A DNA stretch of 64,000 nt from Streptomyces sp. QL37 (GCF_002941025.1 NZ_PTJS01000001.1:2666001-2730000), one strand, 5' to 3'; shown: positions 46,512 to 55,922, counted from the stretch's first letter. The notes: generated by a model not told the origin, from the sequence alone. Translations and numbers: made by a program.

Positions 46512-47129
46512 TCACTCGCCGCGGTACAGCTGGCGCTTGTCGATGTAGCGGACGACACCGTCCGGCACGAGGTACCAGACCGGCTCCCCCTGCGCGACCC
46601 TGGCACGGCAGTCCGTGGACGAGATCGCCAGCGCGGGCACCTCCATCAGCGAGACGCCGCCCTTGGGTAGCCCGTCGTCCGTCAGCAGATGCCCCGGACG
46701 GGTCACGCCGATGAAGTGGGAGAGCGAGAAGAGCTCCTCGGCGTCCCGCCAGGTCAGGATCTGGGACAGGGCGTCGGCGCCGGTGATGAAGAAGAGGTCC
46801 GCGTCGCCGTGGACCGTGCGCAGGTCCCGCAGCGTATCGATCGTGTACGTCGGTCCGCCACGGTCGATGTCGCTGCGGCTGACCGAGAACTGCGGGTTGG
46901 ACGCCGTCGCGATGACCGTCATCAGATAGCGGTCCTCGGCCGGCGAGACCTGCTTGTGGCTCTTCTGCCAGGGCTGACCGGTCGGCACGAAGACGACCTC
47001 GTCCAGGTGGAAATGGGCCGCGACCTCGCTGGCCGCCACCAGGTGTCCGTGATGGATCGGGTCGAAGGTCCCGCCCATCACGCCGATTCGGCGCTTGCCG
47101 CGGCCGGTAGGCACTTCCTGCTCTCCCAT
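46512..47129 (-). CDS. nadD: Nicotinate-nucleotide adenylyltransferase
   Basis: A 205-residue nucleotidyltransferase: [18 protein letters not shown] with the (H/T)xGH motif near residues 18-30, [30 protein letters not shown] and [14 protein letters not shown], the ISSTxxR motif. It adenylates nicotinate mononucleotide in NAD synthesis. Intact here, although its 3' half reappears inverted within the adjacent mosaic (45715-46004). First gene of nadD-LCP-rsfS-phosphatase. Confidence 0.95.
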   Translation of the reverse strand: MGEQEVPTGRGKRRIGVMGGTFDPIHHGHLVAASEVAAHFHLDEVVFVPTGQPWQKSHKQVSPAEDRYLMTVIATASNPQFSVSRSDIDRGGPTYTIDTLRDLRTVHGDADLFFITGADALSQILTWRDAEELFSLSHFIGVTRPGHLLTDDGLPKGGVSLMEVPALAISSTDCRARVAQGEPVWYLVPDGVVRYIDKRQLYRGE

Positions 47130-47167
47130 GCGTGCAGACCCTACTGGCACAGCTGTTCGCCTCTGCC

Positions 47168-47329
47168 TCAGCGGTCTCGGTTGAAGCGGGTGGTGATCCA
47201 CAGCAGGAGCAGCAGCACGAAGAGCGCGCCACCACCGGTGAGGTACGGGCTGAGGCTTTCGTGGTTACCACCCTGCTCGCCTTCGGAGGCGAGGGTGACC
47301 AGCTGGTGCGCGGTGCTCGAGAGGCTCAT
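47168..47329 (-). CDS. Small single-pass membrane protein (53 residues)
   Basis: From ATG 47329 the frame encodes [19 protein letters not shown], a Gly/Ser loop, then one transmembrane helix ([14 protein letters not shown]) and basic RFNRDR. The hydrophobic segment with positive-inside C-terminal charges supports a real protein. Lies 38 bases upstream of nadD on the same strand and may be in its operon. Function unknown. Confidence 0.7.
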   Translation of the reverse strand: MSLSSTAHQLVTLASEGEQGGNHESLSPYLTGGGALFVLLLLLWITTRFNRDR

Positions 47330-47413
47330 CTTCTGCAGGACCTATCCATCGGGAATCAGGAGGGAGACGTCGCGCACATCGTATGCGGGCGCCACGGGCA
47401 CGCTCACGCCGAC

Positions 47414-47566
47414 TCAGTCGTTGTTGTCGTCGTTGCGGTATCCACGCAGGAGGAACCAGGCGAGCAGGGCGGCGCCGACGAGCGAGACGAGCAGCACGAT
47501 CCGGAGCGTGTTGCCCGGTCCCTGGTCCTCGGACACGGCGGCGAGCATGACGGCGGTGTGCGGCAT
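47414..47566 (-). CDS. Small single-pass membrane protein (50 residues)
   Basis: From ATG 47566, with GAGGAG eight bases upstream, the frame encodes MPHTAVMLAAVSEDQGPGNT, one helix (RIVLLVSLVGAALLAWFLL) and a charged tail RGYRNDDNND. It resembles the preceding small gene in architecture: short extracellular Asp/Gln/Gly-rich stretch, one helix, charged C terminus. Divergent from the M48 protease gene. Function unknown. Confidence 0.72.
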   Translation of the reverse strand: MPHTAVMLAAVSEDQGPGNTLRIVLLVSLVGAALLAWFLLRGYRNDDNND

Positions 47567-47584
47567 TCCGGGCGCTCCTCAAAG

Positions 47585-47593
47585 TTATCCACA
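47585..47593 (+). other. Isolated DnaA-box consensus
   Basis: TTATCCACA, a perfect 9-mer, in the 112-base divergent gap before the M48 gene. No second box is close. Confidence 0.4.
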
Positions 47594-47677
47594 GCCCCCC
47601 GCACACCGTAGCGCCAGCGCATACGCTGGCTTTTGTCAGGGGGACGAGCAACGTCTCGTACGAACAGGGGGCCATCC

Positions 47678-48811
47678 ATGACCGACGCCAGTCACGAGAG
47701 CGTGCCGAGCAGGCACCGCAAGCGATTCCCGGGCATCTCCTCGCGGGCCTACGAGCACCCGGCGGACCGATCGGCCCTGGTGGCCCTGCGCAAGCTGAGC
47801 GGTTTCGACACCGTGTTCAAGGCGCTGAGCGGCCTCCTGCCCGAGCGCAGTCTGCGGCTGCTCTTCCTCTCGGACTCCGTCCGGGTGAGCGACGCCCAGT
47901 TCACACATCTCAACGACATGCTGCGGGACGCGTGTTACATCCTGGACCTCAAGAAGGTCCCGCCGATGTATGTGAACCAGGACCCGCAGCCGAACGCCAT
48001 GTGCATCGGCCTCGACGAGCCGATCATCGTGGTGACGACCGGGCTGGTGGAACTGCTCGACGAGGAGGAGATGCGGGCCGTCGTCGGCCACGAGGTGGGC
48101 CATGCCCTCTCCGGCCACTCGGTGTACCGCACGATATTGCTCTTCCTCACCAATCTGGCGCTCAAGGTGGCGTGGATCCCGCTCGGCAACGTCGCGATCA
48201 TGGCGATCGTGACCGCGCTGCGCGAATGGTTCCGCAAGTCGGAGCTGTCCGCCGACCGCGCCGGACTGTTGGTGGGGCAGGATCTGCGTGCCTCGATGCG
48301 CGGGCTGATGAAGATCGCCGGCGGCAATCATCTGCACGAGATGAATGTGGACGCCTTCCTGGCCCAGGCCGACGAGTACGAGAAGGGCGGCGACCTCCGC
48401 GACTCCGTGCTCAAGATCCTCAACGTGCTGCCCCGGACGCATCCGTTCACCACGGTCCGCGCGGCCGAGCTGAAGAAGTGGTCGGAGACCCGCGACTACC
48501 AGCGCATCATGGACGGCCACTACCCCAAGCGCGACGAGGACAAGGACACGTCGGTGACGGACTCCTTCCGTGAGTCCGCGTCGCACTACGCCGACACGGT
48601 GCGCACCAGCAAGGACCCGCTGATGAAGCTTGTCGGCGACATCGCGGGCGGTGCGGGCGACCTCGGCGGCAAGCTCCGCGACAAGTTCACCGGAGCTGCC
48701 GGCGGGGGCGGCGCGGGCAAGGGCGGCGCTCCGGCCTCGGACGCTACGGACGGCTCCGAGGGGACCTGGCGACGCCCGGATCCTGAAGAGGGCTCCGGGT
48801 CGGGGAGCTGA
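47678..48811 (+). CDS. M48 family metallopeptidase
   Basis: 377 residues from ATG 47678 (AGGGGG upstream). The zinc motif HEVGH at 138-142 and KSELSADRAG with Glu189 are those of HtpX/Oma1-type M48 peptidases. A hydrophobic stretch near 150-180 may be membrane associated. HtpX-like proteases remove misfolded membrane proteins. The C-terminal 60 residues are a Gly/Ala-rich disordered tail (GAAGGGGAGKGG). The 3' end overlaps the convergent neighbour by about 68 bases. Confidence 0.88.
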   Translation: MTDASHESVPSRHRKRFPGISSRAYEHPADRSALVALRKLSGFDTVFKALSGLLPERSLRLLFLSDSVRVSDAQFTHLNDMLRDACYILDLKKVPPMYVNQDPQPNAMCIGLDEPIIVVTTGLVELLDEEEMRAVVGHEVGHALSGHSVYRTILLFLTNLALKVAWIPLGNVAIMAIVTALREWFRKSELSADRAGLLVGQDLRASMRGLMKIAGGNHLHEMNVDAFLAQADEYEKGGDLRDSVLKILNVLPRTHPFTTVRAAELKKWSETRDYQRIMDGHYPKRDEDKDTSVTDSFRESASHYADTVRTSKDPLMKLVGDIAGGAGDLGGKLRDKFTGAAGGGGAGKGGAPASDATDGSEGTWRRPDPEEGSGSGS

Positions 48812-49865
48812 CGGCCAGCGTGCCGCAGAGCGCCGCCGAGGGCACACCCGCGGCATAGGGGTCGGTGCCTGCGGGCCCCCGGGTGTCCGCCCGCTCGCCC
48901 GCGAGCAGTGGACGCAGCGTTCCCGTCGTGTCGGCGGAGCACGACTGCGGGCCGGCCTGGACATAGGCGCTGCGGACCTCCAGCCGGTGCAGCCGGATGT
49001 CCTCGCGGTCGAGCAGGAAGTGCAGGACGCGGCGCACGGTGAAGAGCGAGGCTCCGTCGGCCCGGTGGGGGCCGGACACGGCGGGCCGCAGCGCATAGGT
49101 GAAGGTGTGGTCGGACACCACCTCCAGGGTGTCCGCCCCCGCTTCCGCGTAGGACAGGGTGCCCTGGACCCTGACGTCGGAGTCGGCCAGTTCCACCTCG
49201 GCCGGGTCGAAGCGCACCAGCCAGCCGGTCGCACTGTGCTCGCCGTCGTCGGCCGGTGAGGCCATGCTCCGGTCGAACTGCGCCGTCTGATCCGGGTCGA
49301 GCAGCCGGCCGACCGGCCTCACGACCCCTGCGGTGAGTACGTCGGGGTCGAGGGAGGAGCCCACCAGGTAGTCCTTCACCGTGGTCAGGGCGATGGTCAC
49401 CTGGCTGTCCGAGAAGTTCTTCGTCCGCCGGACCGCCGGGAAGTTGATGCCCGCGGCGCCCGTCCGGTGCCCGGCGGCCGGGCCGTCGGCGAGGAGCGAC
49501 TCCGCGGCCCCTCCGGGTACGGGGCTTCGGGGCGCGAGCGGGATCACCGTGGTCCGGAGGGGTTCGGCGCGCCTGCCGACGGGCGTCGGGTAGGGGTTGC
49601 GGAAGCCGAAGTAGACGGCGGTGGCGAATGCCAGCGCGATCAGAACGACGAGAGCGATACCCGCCCTGGAGCGGCGCCGACGGGCGGGGCGGCCAGGAAG
49701 GGAGCGCACGGCTCGCGCGTGGTCACCCATTCGCTCCTGGGCGGAAAATTCCTGCAACCGGGCAGCCCGGACGAACGATTCGTCGAAGACGAGTGAGCGG
49801 TACTCGTCATCCCCGCCCGAGGGGTTCTCGGGCGGCCCTTCCGGCGGTTCTCCTCGGCCTCTCAT
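48744..49865 (-). CDS. Membrane protein with VFDESFVR N-terminal motif
   Basis: 373 residues from ATG 49865 with GGGAG upstream. A short cytoplasmic N terminus carries EYRSLVFDESFVRAARLQE (near residue 20), then a basic region, a transmembrane helix (AGIALVVLIALAFATAVYFGF) and a long extracellular domain of unknown fold (FSDSQVTIALTTVKDYL, GWLVRFDPAEVELADSDVRVQGTLSYAE). Position next to proA matches the SCO2583-type membrane protein neighbourhood as I recall it from S. coelicolor. It shares its N-terminal motif with the next gene. Confidence 0.75.
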   Translation of the reverse strand: MRGRGEPPEGPPENPSGGDDEYRSLVFDESFVRAARLQEFSAQERMGDHARAVRSLPGRPARRRRSRAGIALVVLIALAFATAVYFGFRNPYPTPVGRRAEPLRTTVIPLAPRSPVPGGAAESLLADGPAAGHRTGAAGINFPAVRRTKNFSDSQVTIALTTVKDYLVGSSLDPDVLTAGVVRPVGRLLDPDQTAQFDRSMASPADDGEHSATGWLVRFDPAEVELADSDVRVQGTLSYAEAGADTLEVVSDHTFTYALRPAVSGPHRADGASLFTVRRVLHFLLDREDIRLHRLEVRSAYVQAGPQSCSADTTGTLRPLLAGERADTRGPAGTDPYAAGVPSAALCGTLAVSSPTRSPLQDPGVARSPRSRP

Positions 49866-50256
49866 GACTTCTCCCGATCTCCGCGCCACCGGCGGGGCTG
49901 GCGCTGGGATCCGCCCCAGCCGCTTGGCGTCGGGCGGACCTGTCCGTCACGGGTTCGACACATGGGCACGTGACTTGCCCTCTTCCCGGGGACGGGGACG
50001 AGAGGAGGGATCACAAGGTCATACCTTCAGATTGGGTCGATCCTCATCAAGGTAAACGCCCCGCAGGTGGGAGCGCAGGTGGAGCGCCGCCGGGAGGGCG
50101 GCCGGGAGGAGCGCTTGGAGGGAGCGCCGGGAGGAGCGCCGTGGCGGCGTCACCGGGCGGCATCACACCGTCGGACAGGCAACGCCGTCCGGCGCGATCG
50201 GTGTGCCCCGGGAGGCCTGGAAGCCTCGGGAGCCCTGGAAGCCCCGAGCGCCCGGC
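49866..50256. repeat. Intergenic gap with GGGAGGAGCGCC-type repeats
   Basis: I see no gene. At 50104-50140 three imperfect copies of GGGAGGAGCGCC occur, and GGAAGCCTCGGGAGCCCTGGAAG-like stretches follow near 50218-50250. No promoter or operator consensus is clear. Confidence 0.45.
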
Positions 50257-50856
50257 TCAGGGGGTTCGGGGGACGGCCGAGACAACAGGGCGGGAGTAGT
50301 CGGCCGAGGCGGAGGGAGTCACGCCCGGCTTGTCGACGCCGCTGGTCGCCGGCGGCGGCACCTGATCCTGCCGGCCGGCCCCAGCGCCGCGGTACACGGC
50401 GCTGAAGGCGAGCGCCACCATCCCGATCCCCATCATCAGGGCGAGCAGCCAGGCGACCGGCCGGTGCCAGCGCGACGCACCCCGGTAGGGGCGCAGGGAG
50501 CCGCCGTGACGCCCGTAGGGGCCGTTGTGGTCCTCGTGGACGCCATCGGGGTCGTCGGGGTCGTAGAAGTCGCCGAAGGCCCTCTCGCGGCCGTACGCAC
50601 CGTCCGGGCCGTACCTGTCGTCGTAGAGGTCGTCGTCCAGGGCTCCGCCACCGGAGCGCGCCCTGCTCGCCTCGGCTTCGGCGCGGGCCTGCGCGGCGGC
50701 CAGCAGGCGCTCGACCGCGGTGGGTTCATGGATCTCGGCGGACCGGACGAAGTCCTCGTCGAACACCACGGAGGCGAAGTCCTCGTCCGCGCCCCCGCGG
50801 TCGTCGTCGGGCTCCCAGCCGTCCGGGAACGGCCTGCCCCCCACGTCGTCCGGCAC
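50257..50856 (-). CDS. Membrane protein with VFDEDFVR motif, SCO2584-like
   Basis: 199 residues from a GTG. Cytoplasmic half: GGADEDFASVVFDEDFVRSAE near residues 22-42, then an acidic/Tyr-rich region (DDDLYDDRYGPDGAYG), one transmembrane helix (PVAWLLALMMGIGMVALAFSAV near 133-154), and a short extracellular tail. PGAP-style naming would call it an SCO2584-family spore-wall protein; this is recollection, not proof. Upstream of the 373-residue neighbour on the same strand. Downstream of proA. Confidence 0.75.
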   Translation of the reverse strand: MPDDVGGRPFPDGWEPDDDRGGADEDFASVVFDEDFVRSAEIHEPTAVERLLAAAQARAEAEASRARSGGGALDDDLYDDRYGPDGAYGRERAFGDFYDPDDPDGVHEDHNGPYGRHGGSLRPYRGASRWHRPVAWLLALMMGIGMVALAFSAVYRGAGAGRQDQVPPPATSGVDKPGVTPSASADYSRPVVSAVPRTP

Positions 50857-50944
50857 AGCTTCAGCGTAGCCCCGGCGGGGCGATTTGGGCAGGGAGCCCG
50901 CGAATTCACCCGCCCTGCCCGCCCCGCCCCGCCCGGGCCCCGGG

Positions 50945-52228
50945 CTAACGGATGTGGCCGTCGCCGGTGACGATGTACTTCGTGGAGGTCAGCTCCGGCA
51001 GCCCCATCGGCCCCCGGGCGTGCAGCTTCTGCGTGGAGATTCCGATCTCGGCGCCGAATCCGAACTGGCCGCCGTCCGTGAAGCGGGTGGAGGCGTTCAC
51101 GGCGACCGTCGTGGAATCGACCAACTGGGTGAACCGGCGGGCCGCGGCCTGCGAGGTGGTGACGATCGCCTCGGTGTGGCCGGAGGACCAGAGCCGGATG
51201 TGCGCCACGGCGGACTCCAGCGACTCCACGACCGCGGCCGCGATGTCGTACGAGAGGTATTCGGTCTCCCAGTCCTCCGGCGTCGCCGCCACGACGGTGG
51301 CCTTGGACCCCTCGGCGTACGCGAGCACCCGCTCGTCGCCGTGCACCGTGACCCCGGCCTCGGCCAGCGCGTCGAGGGCGAGGGGCAGGAAGTCCGCGGC
51401 GACGTCCTTGTGGACCAGGAGGGTCTCGGCGGCGTTGCAGACGCTCGGCCGCTGCGCCTTGGAGTTGACCAGGATCTCGACGGCCATGGCGAGATCGGTC
51501 TGCGCGTCGACGTACACGTGGCAGTTGCCGGTGCCCGTCTCGATCACGGGGACCGTCGACTCCTCGACGACCGTGCGGATCAGGGAGGCACCGCCGCGCG
51601 GGATCAGTACGTCGACGAGGCCGCGGGCACGCATCAGCTCGCGGACCGAGTCACGGTTCTCGCCCGGGACGAGCTGCACCGCGTCCGCCGGGAGGCCGGA
51701 CCCGCCCACCGCGTCACGCAGCACCCGGACGAGAGCGGTGTTCGAGGCGTACGCCGACGAGGATCCCCGCAGCAGCACCGCGTTCCCCGACTTCAGGCAG
51801 AGCGCGGCGGCGTCGACCGTCACGTTGGGCCGGGCCTCGTAGATGATGCCGACCACCCCGAGCGGCACCCGCACCTGGCGCAGGTCGATGCCGTTGGGAA
51901 GGGTGGAGCCCCGGACCACCTCTCCGACCGGGTCGGGGAGCGCCGCCACGTCACGTGCGTCGGCGGCGATCGCGCGGATGCGCTCCGGCGTGAGCGTGAG
52001 CCGGTCGACGACCGACTCGCTCGTCCCGGCCTCCCGGGCCTTCGCGACGTCCTCGGCGTTGGCCTCGACGATCTCGCTGGTGCGCACCTCGAGCGCGTCC
52101 GCGATCGCCCGGAGCGCGTCGTCCTTCGCCGCGCGCGGGAGTGGCGCGATGTCGTCGGCGGCGGCGCGTGCCCGGTAGGCGGCCTGGGCGACCGGGGACA
52201 TGTTGTCGTACGGCGAAAGCGTGGTCAT
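50945..52228 (-). CDS. proA: Glutamate-5-semialdehyde dehydrogenase
   Basis: A 427-residue Pro[29 protein letters not shown] segment, [15 protein letters not shown], and catalytic Cys in [14 protein letters not shown]. It reduces gamma-glutamyl phosphate to glutamate semialdehyde with NADPH for proline. The frame is open to 52309, but ATG 52228 ([10 protein letters not shown]) gives the normal length. Separated from proB by a small hypothetical gene. Confidence 0.96.
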   Translation of the reverse strand: MTTLSPYDNMSPVAQAAYRARAAADDIAPLPRAAKDDALRAIADALEVRTSEIVEANAEDVAKAREAGTSESVVDRLTLTPERIRAIAADARDVAALPDPVGEVVRGSTLPNGIDLRQVRVPLGVVGIIYEARPNVTVDAAALCLKSGNAVLLRGSSSAYASNTALVRVLRDAVGGSGLPADAVQLVPGENRDSVRELMRARGLVDVLIPRGGASLIRTVVEESTVPVIETGTGNCHVYVDAQTDLAMAVEILVNSKAQRPSVCNAAETLLVHKDVAADFLPLALDALAEAGVTVHGDERVLAYAEGSKATVVAATPEDWETEYLSYDIAAAVVESLESAVAHIRLWSSGHTEAIVTTSQAAARRFTQLVDSTTVAVNASTRFTDGGQFGFGAEIGISTQKLHARGPMGLPELTSTKYIVTGDGHIR

Positions 52229-52324
52229 GCCCGCAGGGTAGTGCGCACGCTGCGGGCATCCGTCACGTATCCCGTGATGCGAGACAGGCGTATCAGCGCC
52301 TGCGCACACGGTCCGTCACCCGCG

Positions 52325-52687
52325 TCAGTACGGGTGCACCCCGACAGGGGCGGCCGGTGGCGGTCCGTAGCCCTCGGCGACGCGCAGGTGGTAGGTCTCC
52401 CGGTCGATGACCTCCAGGCCGACGATCTCCCAGGGCGGGAGCTTCGCGCTGGAGCGGTGCTCACCCCAGAGCCGCAGGGCCACCGCCGCGGCGTCGTGGA
52501 GGTCCCGGGCCTCTTCCCAGTAACGGATCTCCGCGTGGTCGTTGGCATACCGGCTGGTCAGGAGGAACGGGTGGTCGTGCGCCAGCTGTTCCAGGCCGCG
52601 TCTGACCTCCTTCAGCGGTGTCTCACCGCCGGAGACGCTGAGGGTGATGTGCCACAGCTTGGAGCGGGTCAGCTCCTCGTCCGTCAC
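52325..52687 (-). CDS. Conserved hypothetical protein between proB and proA
   Basis: 120 residues from GTG 52687 with AGGA eight bases upstream: VTDEELTRSKLWHITLSVSGG, then LEQLAHDHPFLLTSRYANDHAEIRYWEEA and WEIVGLEVIDRETYHLRVAEGY. The alternation of strands and helices suggests a single alpha/beta domain of two-strand repeats resembling a ferredoxin-like fold. No transmembrane segment. Not a named family that I recognise. The upstream open frame overlaps proB and is not supported. Confidence 0.75.
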   Translation of the reverse strand: MTDEELTRSKLWHITLSVSGGETPLKEVRRGLEQLAHDHPFLLTSRYANDHAEIRYWEEARDLHDAAAVALRLWGEHRSSAKLPPWEIVGLEVIDRETYHLRVAEGYGPPPAAPVGVHPY

Positions 52688-52940
52688 CACCGGTTCCTGC
52701 TCGATGGTCTGGTCGGTGGGCGTGCCGACGAAGTCGGCTCCCGCCCCGACGCTGGTCAGGGCACGGCTGCCCGTTCCGCGGGGCAGCGCCCCCGGGCGCG
52801 CTCGTCTCACCGGCGGCCTCCTGTGAATGTGTAGCTGTGCCGACCCCTCTGTGTCCCCGTGACAAAGTTGACCAGCCCGGGGCCGGGCGTGGGGCGCTTT
52901 TCGTGAAGGTCTCCGCCCGAAGGCTGGACTTTCAGCCGTT

Positions 52941-54152
52941 TCAGGGGGTCGGGCGGGGCGGGAGGACGACGAGATCGTCCCTGTGTACGACTTCCCGCTC
53001 GTAGGCGGGGCCCAGCTCGCGCGCGAGGTCGCGGGTGGACCGGCCGAGCAGCTGCGGGATCTCCTTGGCGTCGAAGTTGACCAGGCCGCGGGCGACCGCC
53101 CGGCCGGCGGGGTCCCGCAGCTCGACCGGGTCCCCCGCGGAGAACTCGCCCTCGACCGCCGAGATCCCGGCGGGGAGCAGGGACGTGCGGCGCTCGACGA
53201 CGGCGCGCACGGCTCCGTCGTCGAGCACGAGGGCGCCCCGCGGTGTCGACGCGTGGGCCAGCCAGAGCAGCCGGTCGGCCGAGCGGCGCCCGGTGCGGTG
53301 GAAGTACGTTCCGGTGTCACGCCCGCCGAGGGCGTCGGCGACATGGCTCGCCGACGTGAGGACGACCGGGATCCCGGCGGCGGTGGCGATGCGCGCCGCC
53401 TCCACCTTGGTGACCATGCCTCCGGTGCCGACACCCGCCTTCCCCGCGCTGCCGATGGTGACGCCTTCCAGGTCGCCCGGCCCGCTCACCTCCGCGATGC
53501 GGGAGGTGCCCGGCCGGCTCGGGTCGCCGTCGTAGAGGCCGTCGACGTCGGACAGGAGGACGAGCAGATCCGCGTGGACCAGATGGGCTACGAGCGCGGC
53601 GAGCCGGTCGTTGTCCCCGAACCGGATCTCGTCCGTGGCCACCGTGTCGTTCTCGTTGACGACGGGGAACGCGCCCATCTCCAGGAGCTGGTCGAGCGTG
53701 CTGTAGGCGTTTCGGTAGTGGGCACGCCTGCTGGTGTCGTCCGAGGTCAGCAGCACCTGTCCGACGCGTACGCCGTAACGGGCGAAGGACGCGGTGTAGC
53801 GGGCGACGAGCAGCCCCTGGCCGACACTGGCCGCGGCCTGCTGGCGGGCCAGGTCCTTGGGTCTGCGGACGAGGCCGAGGGGAGCGAGCCCGGCCGCGAT
53901 GGCACCGCTGGAGACGAGGACGATCTCGCGCTCCCCGCCGCTCCTCGCCTTGGCGAGGACGTCGACGAGCGCGTCCACCCGATCGGCGTCAAGCCCTCCT
54001 GCCGCTGTGGTGAGCGAGGAGGAGCCGACCTTGACGACGATCCGGCGGGCGTCGGTGACACCGGGCCTGAGCCCCGCGCCGCCCCCGGAGGGTGTGCGGA
54101 GCGCGCCTTCGGGCTCCCTTGCCGCGCCTTCGGATTCCCTTGCCCCTGACAC
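52941..54152 (-). CDS. proB: Glutamate 5-kinase
   Basis: 403 residues: amino-acid-kinase domain with VVKVGSSSLTT (about 41-49), LVSSGAIAAGL, VVNENDTVATDEIRFGDNDRLAA and GSAGKAGVGTGGMVTKVEAARIA, then a C-terminal PUA domain (about 310-390). It phosphorylates glutamate in proline synthesis. The start GTG 54152 is the only initiator in frame ahead of the domain, giving a 31-residue extension with a repeated ARESEGA/AREPEGA, coded by a 21-base tandem repeat at 54102-54143. Confidence 0.93.
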   Translation of the reverse strand: MSGARESEGAAREPEGALRTPSGGGAGLRPGVTDARRIVVKVGSSSLTTAAGGLDADRVDALVDVLAKARSGGEREIVLVSSGAIAAGLAPLGLVRRPKDLARQQAAASVGQGLLVARYTASFARYGVRVGQVLLTSDDTSRRAHYRNAYSTLDQLLEMGAFPVVNENDTVATDEIRFGDNDRLAALVAHLVHADLLVLLSDVDGLYDGDPSRPGTSRIAEVSGPGDLEGVTIGSAGKAGVGTGGMVTKVEAARIATAAGIPVVLTSASHVADALGGRDTGTYFHRTGRRSADRLLWLAHASTPRGALVLDDGAVRAVVERRTSLLPAGISAVEGEFSAGDPVELRDPAGRAVARGLVNFDAKEIPQLLGRSTRDLARELGPAYEREVVHRDDLVVLPPRPTP

Positions 54153-54343
54153 GTACGCCCGTCCCCATCACGTCGTCCTGCTCGGTTCCGCTCAATCTAC
54201 GCGAGGGGGCGGGGCCGGCACCGAGCCGTCTCAGCTGCTGTCACGGCGCGGACGTCCCTACACGGACCGACCGGCCCGGGGCACCTTTCGACATGCCCCC
54301 GAATGGGGCCATTTACGCAATCTCCACCTGCCATTCATAGAGC

Positions 54344-54349
54344 TACCCT
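54344..54349 (+). promoter_or_regulatory. Probable -10 box for a leaderless transcript
   Basis: TACCCT, seven bases before GTG 54357, opens the polysaccharide region. No ribosome site precedes the start. Confidence 0.4.
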
Positions 54350-54356
54350 CTATTGC

Positions 54357-55769
54357 GTGACAGATGAACTCTCCCGCCAGAAGCGCATTCTCCTCAGATC
54401 GGGCAAAAGCCCCTTCGATGTGGCTTCGATCGAACAGTCCCTCGACAGAGATGTCTTCGCGACCAACGCGGGCAACCTGATCTTCAGCGACGCGGCGCAC
54501 AAGCTTCTGACGACCCCGCGGGCAGAGGTCCTCTCCAACGGCATCCGCACGGATCCCGGGGCAGCCGAACGCATGAACGAGGAGTTCGACGTATTCGTCG
54601 TCCCCCTGGCGAACGCCTTCCGCCCGACGTTCGAGCGGCCCCTGAAGCGGATGACGCAGCTGATCAAGAAGCTGCGCATCCCCGTCGTCGTCCTGGGGGT
54701 CGGCGCGCAGGCCGACCTCAAGTACGACGCCTCCCGGCTCAAGGCGATGGAGCCGACCGTCAGGGAGTTCGTCACCGAGGTGCTCAACCGCAGCGCCTCC
54801 ATCGGGGTGCGGGGCGAGTTCACCGAGCAGTACCTCAAGAACATGGGATTCCGGGACGTCGAGGTCATCGGCTGCCCCTCCATGTTCATGAACGGCGAGA
54901 CGTTCACGCTCGAGAAGAAGTCCGAGTCGCTCACGGCGGGCTCCCGCATCTCGGTGAACGGATCGCACAGCGCCGTACGTTCGCACGGCCTCGACGCCAT
55001 CATCCGTCAGGCCCACAAGCGCTATCCGAACCTGCGGTTCATCGGGCAGAACCTCCTCGAGGCCGAGCTGCTCCACTGGCGCGAGACGTCGAACCCGATC
55101 GGCGCCCAGACCTCGATGCCGACCCACCCGTCCCACCCGATGTACCGCGAGGGCAAGGTCCGGCTCTACGTCGACCCGGCCACCTGGATCGAGGAGCTAC
55201 GCGCGTTCGACTTCTCGTTCGGCTCGCGCATCCACGGGAACATCGCGGCGCTGCTGGCCGGGGTCCCGAGCACCGTGCTCTGCAGCGACTCCCGGACCTT
55301 GGAGCTCTGCCGCTACTTCGGCATCCCGCACCGCAAGATCTCCGAGACGCCCAAGAACATCGACCCCGCCGAGCTCTACGAGGCGGCGGACTTCGGCGAG
55401 CTGGTGAACGGCCACAAGGAACGCTTCCTCCGCTTCACCGGCTTCATGGAGAAGAACGGCCTGGAGAACACCTTCCACCACGGCGACAGAGGGAAGGCTT
55501 TCGACGCGCAGATGTCCAAGCTCGCCCTGCCGCCCGCCGTCCGGCCGTGGACCGACAGCGACCCCGAGACCCTGAGCAGCCGCTTCAGCTGGCTGCAGAG
55601 CAGGATCGAGGAGCTGACGGAGGAGAACAACGAGCTGCGGCGCGCCCAGCTCACCGGCAGGCCCGACCGTTTCGGCAGCAGGGCACGCGGTGGCGCGGGC
55701 GCCACGTACAGGCGCGCCCGGCGTGTGGTGGGCGGGCCCGTCAGGAAGTTCCTCCGGCCGGAGCAGTGA
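54357..55769 (+). CDS. Polysaccharide pyruvyl transferase family protein
   Basis: 470 residues from GTG 54357. The pyruvyltransferase-like core has GVGAQADLKYDASRLKAM, FTEQYLKNMGFRDVEVIGCPSMFM, and the signature FGSRIHGNIAALLAGVPSTVL near residues 287-307. The C-terminal third includes a predicted coiled coil (SRIEELTEENNELRRAQL near 420-440) and a basic tail. Family members add ketal pyruvate to wall or exopolysaccharide sugars. No signal peptide or membrane helix. First gene of the glycopolymer region. Alternative start ATG 54303. Confidence 0.83.
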   Translation: MTDELSRQKRILLRSGKSPFDVASIEQSLDRDVFATNAGNLIFSDAAHKLLTTPRAEVLSNGIRTDPGAAERMNEEFDVFVVPLANAFRPTFERPLKRMTQLIKKLRIPVVVLGVGAQADLKYDASRLKAMEPTVREFVTEVLNRSASIGVRGEFTEQYLKNMGFRDVEVIGCPSMFMNGETFTLEKKSESLTAGSRISVNGSHSAVRSHGLDAIIRQAHKRYPNLRFIGQNLLEAELLHWRETSNPIGAQTSMPTHPSHPMYREGKVRLYVDPATWIEELRAFDFSFGSRIHGNIAALLAGVPSTVLCSDSRTLELCRYFGIPHRKISETPKNIDPAELYEAADFGELVNGHKERFLRFTGFMEKNGLENTFHHGDRGKAFDAQMSKLALPPAVRPWTDSDPETLSSRFSWLQSRIEELTEENNELRRAQLTGRPDRFGSRARGGAGATYRRARRVVGGPVRKFLRPEQ

Positions 55770-55786
55770 GGGCGCCTGTCCCGCGT

Positions 55787-55922
55787 CCGCGCCGGGCTCG
55801 GAGTGCGCCCGGTGCGGAGTGCGCCGGGCTCAGTGCGCCCGGTGCGGAGTGCGGCGGGCTCGGCGCGCCCGGTGCGGAATGCGCCGGGCTCAGTGCGCCC
55901 GGTGCGGAATGCGCCGGGCCGA
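55787..55922. repeat. Four tandem 30-bp repeats (hairpin-forming)
   Basis: Units 55803-55832, 55833-55862, 55863-55892 and 55893-55922, plus a partial unit before them, are 30 bases each with one to four differences. Each contains GCCCGG...CCGGGC, which can pair. They lie between convergent genes, and the glycosyltransferase stop (55890-55892) falls within the third unit. Confidence 0.85.

Noticed and set aside
55787..55922. Tandem repeats as a CRISPR array
   Set aside because: Units are contiguous without spacers and no cas genes are near.
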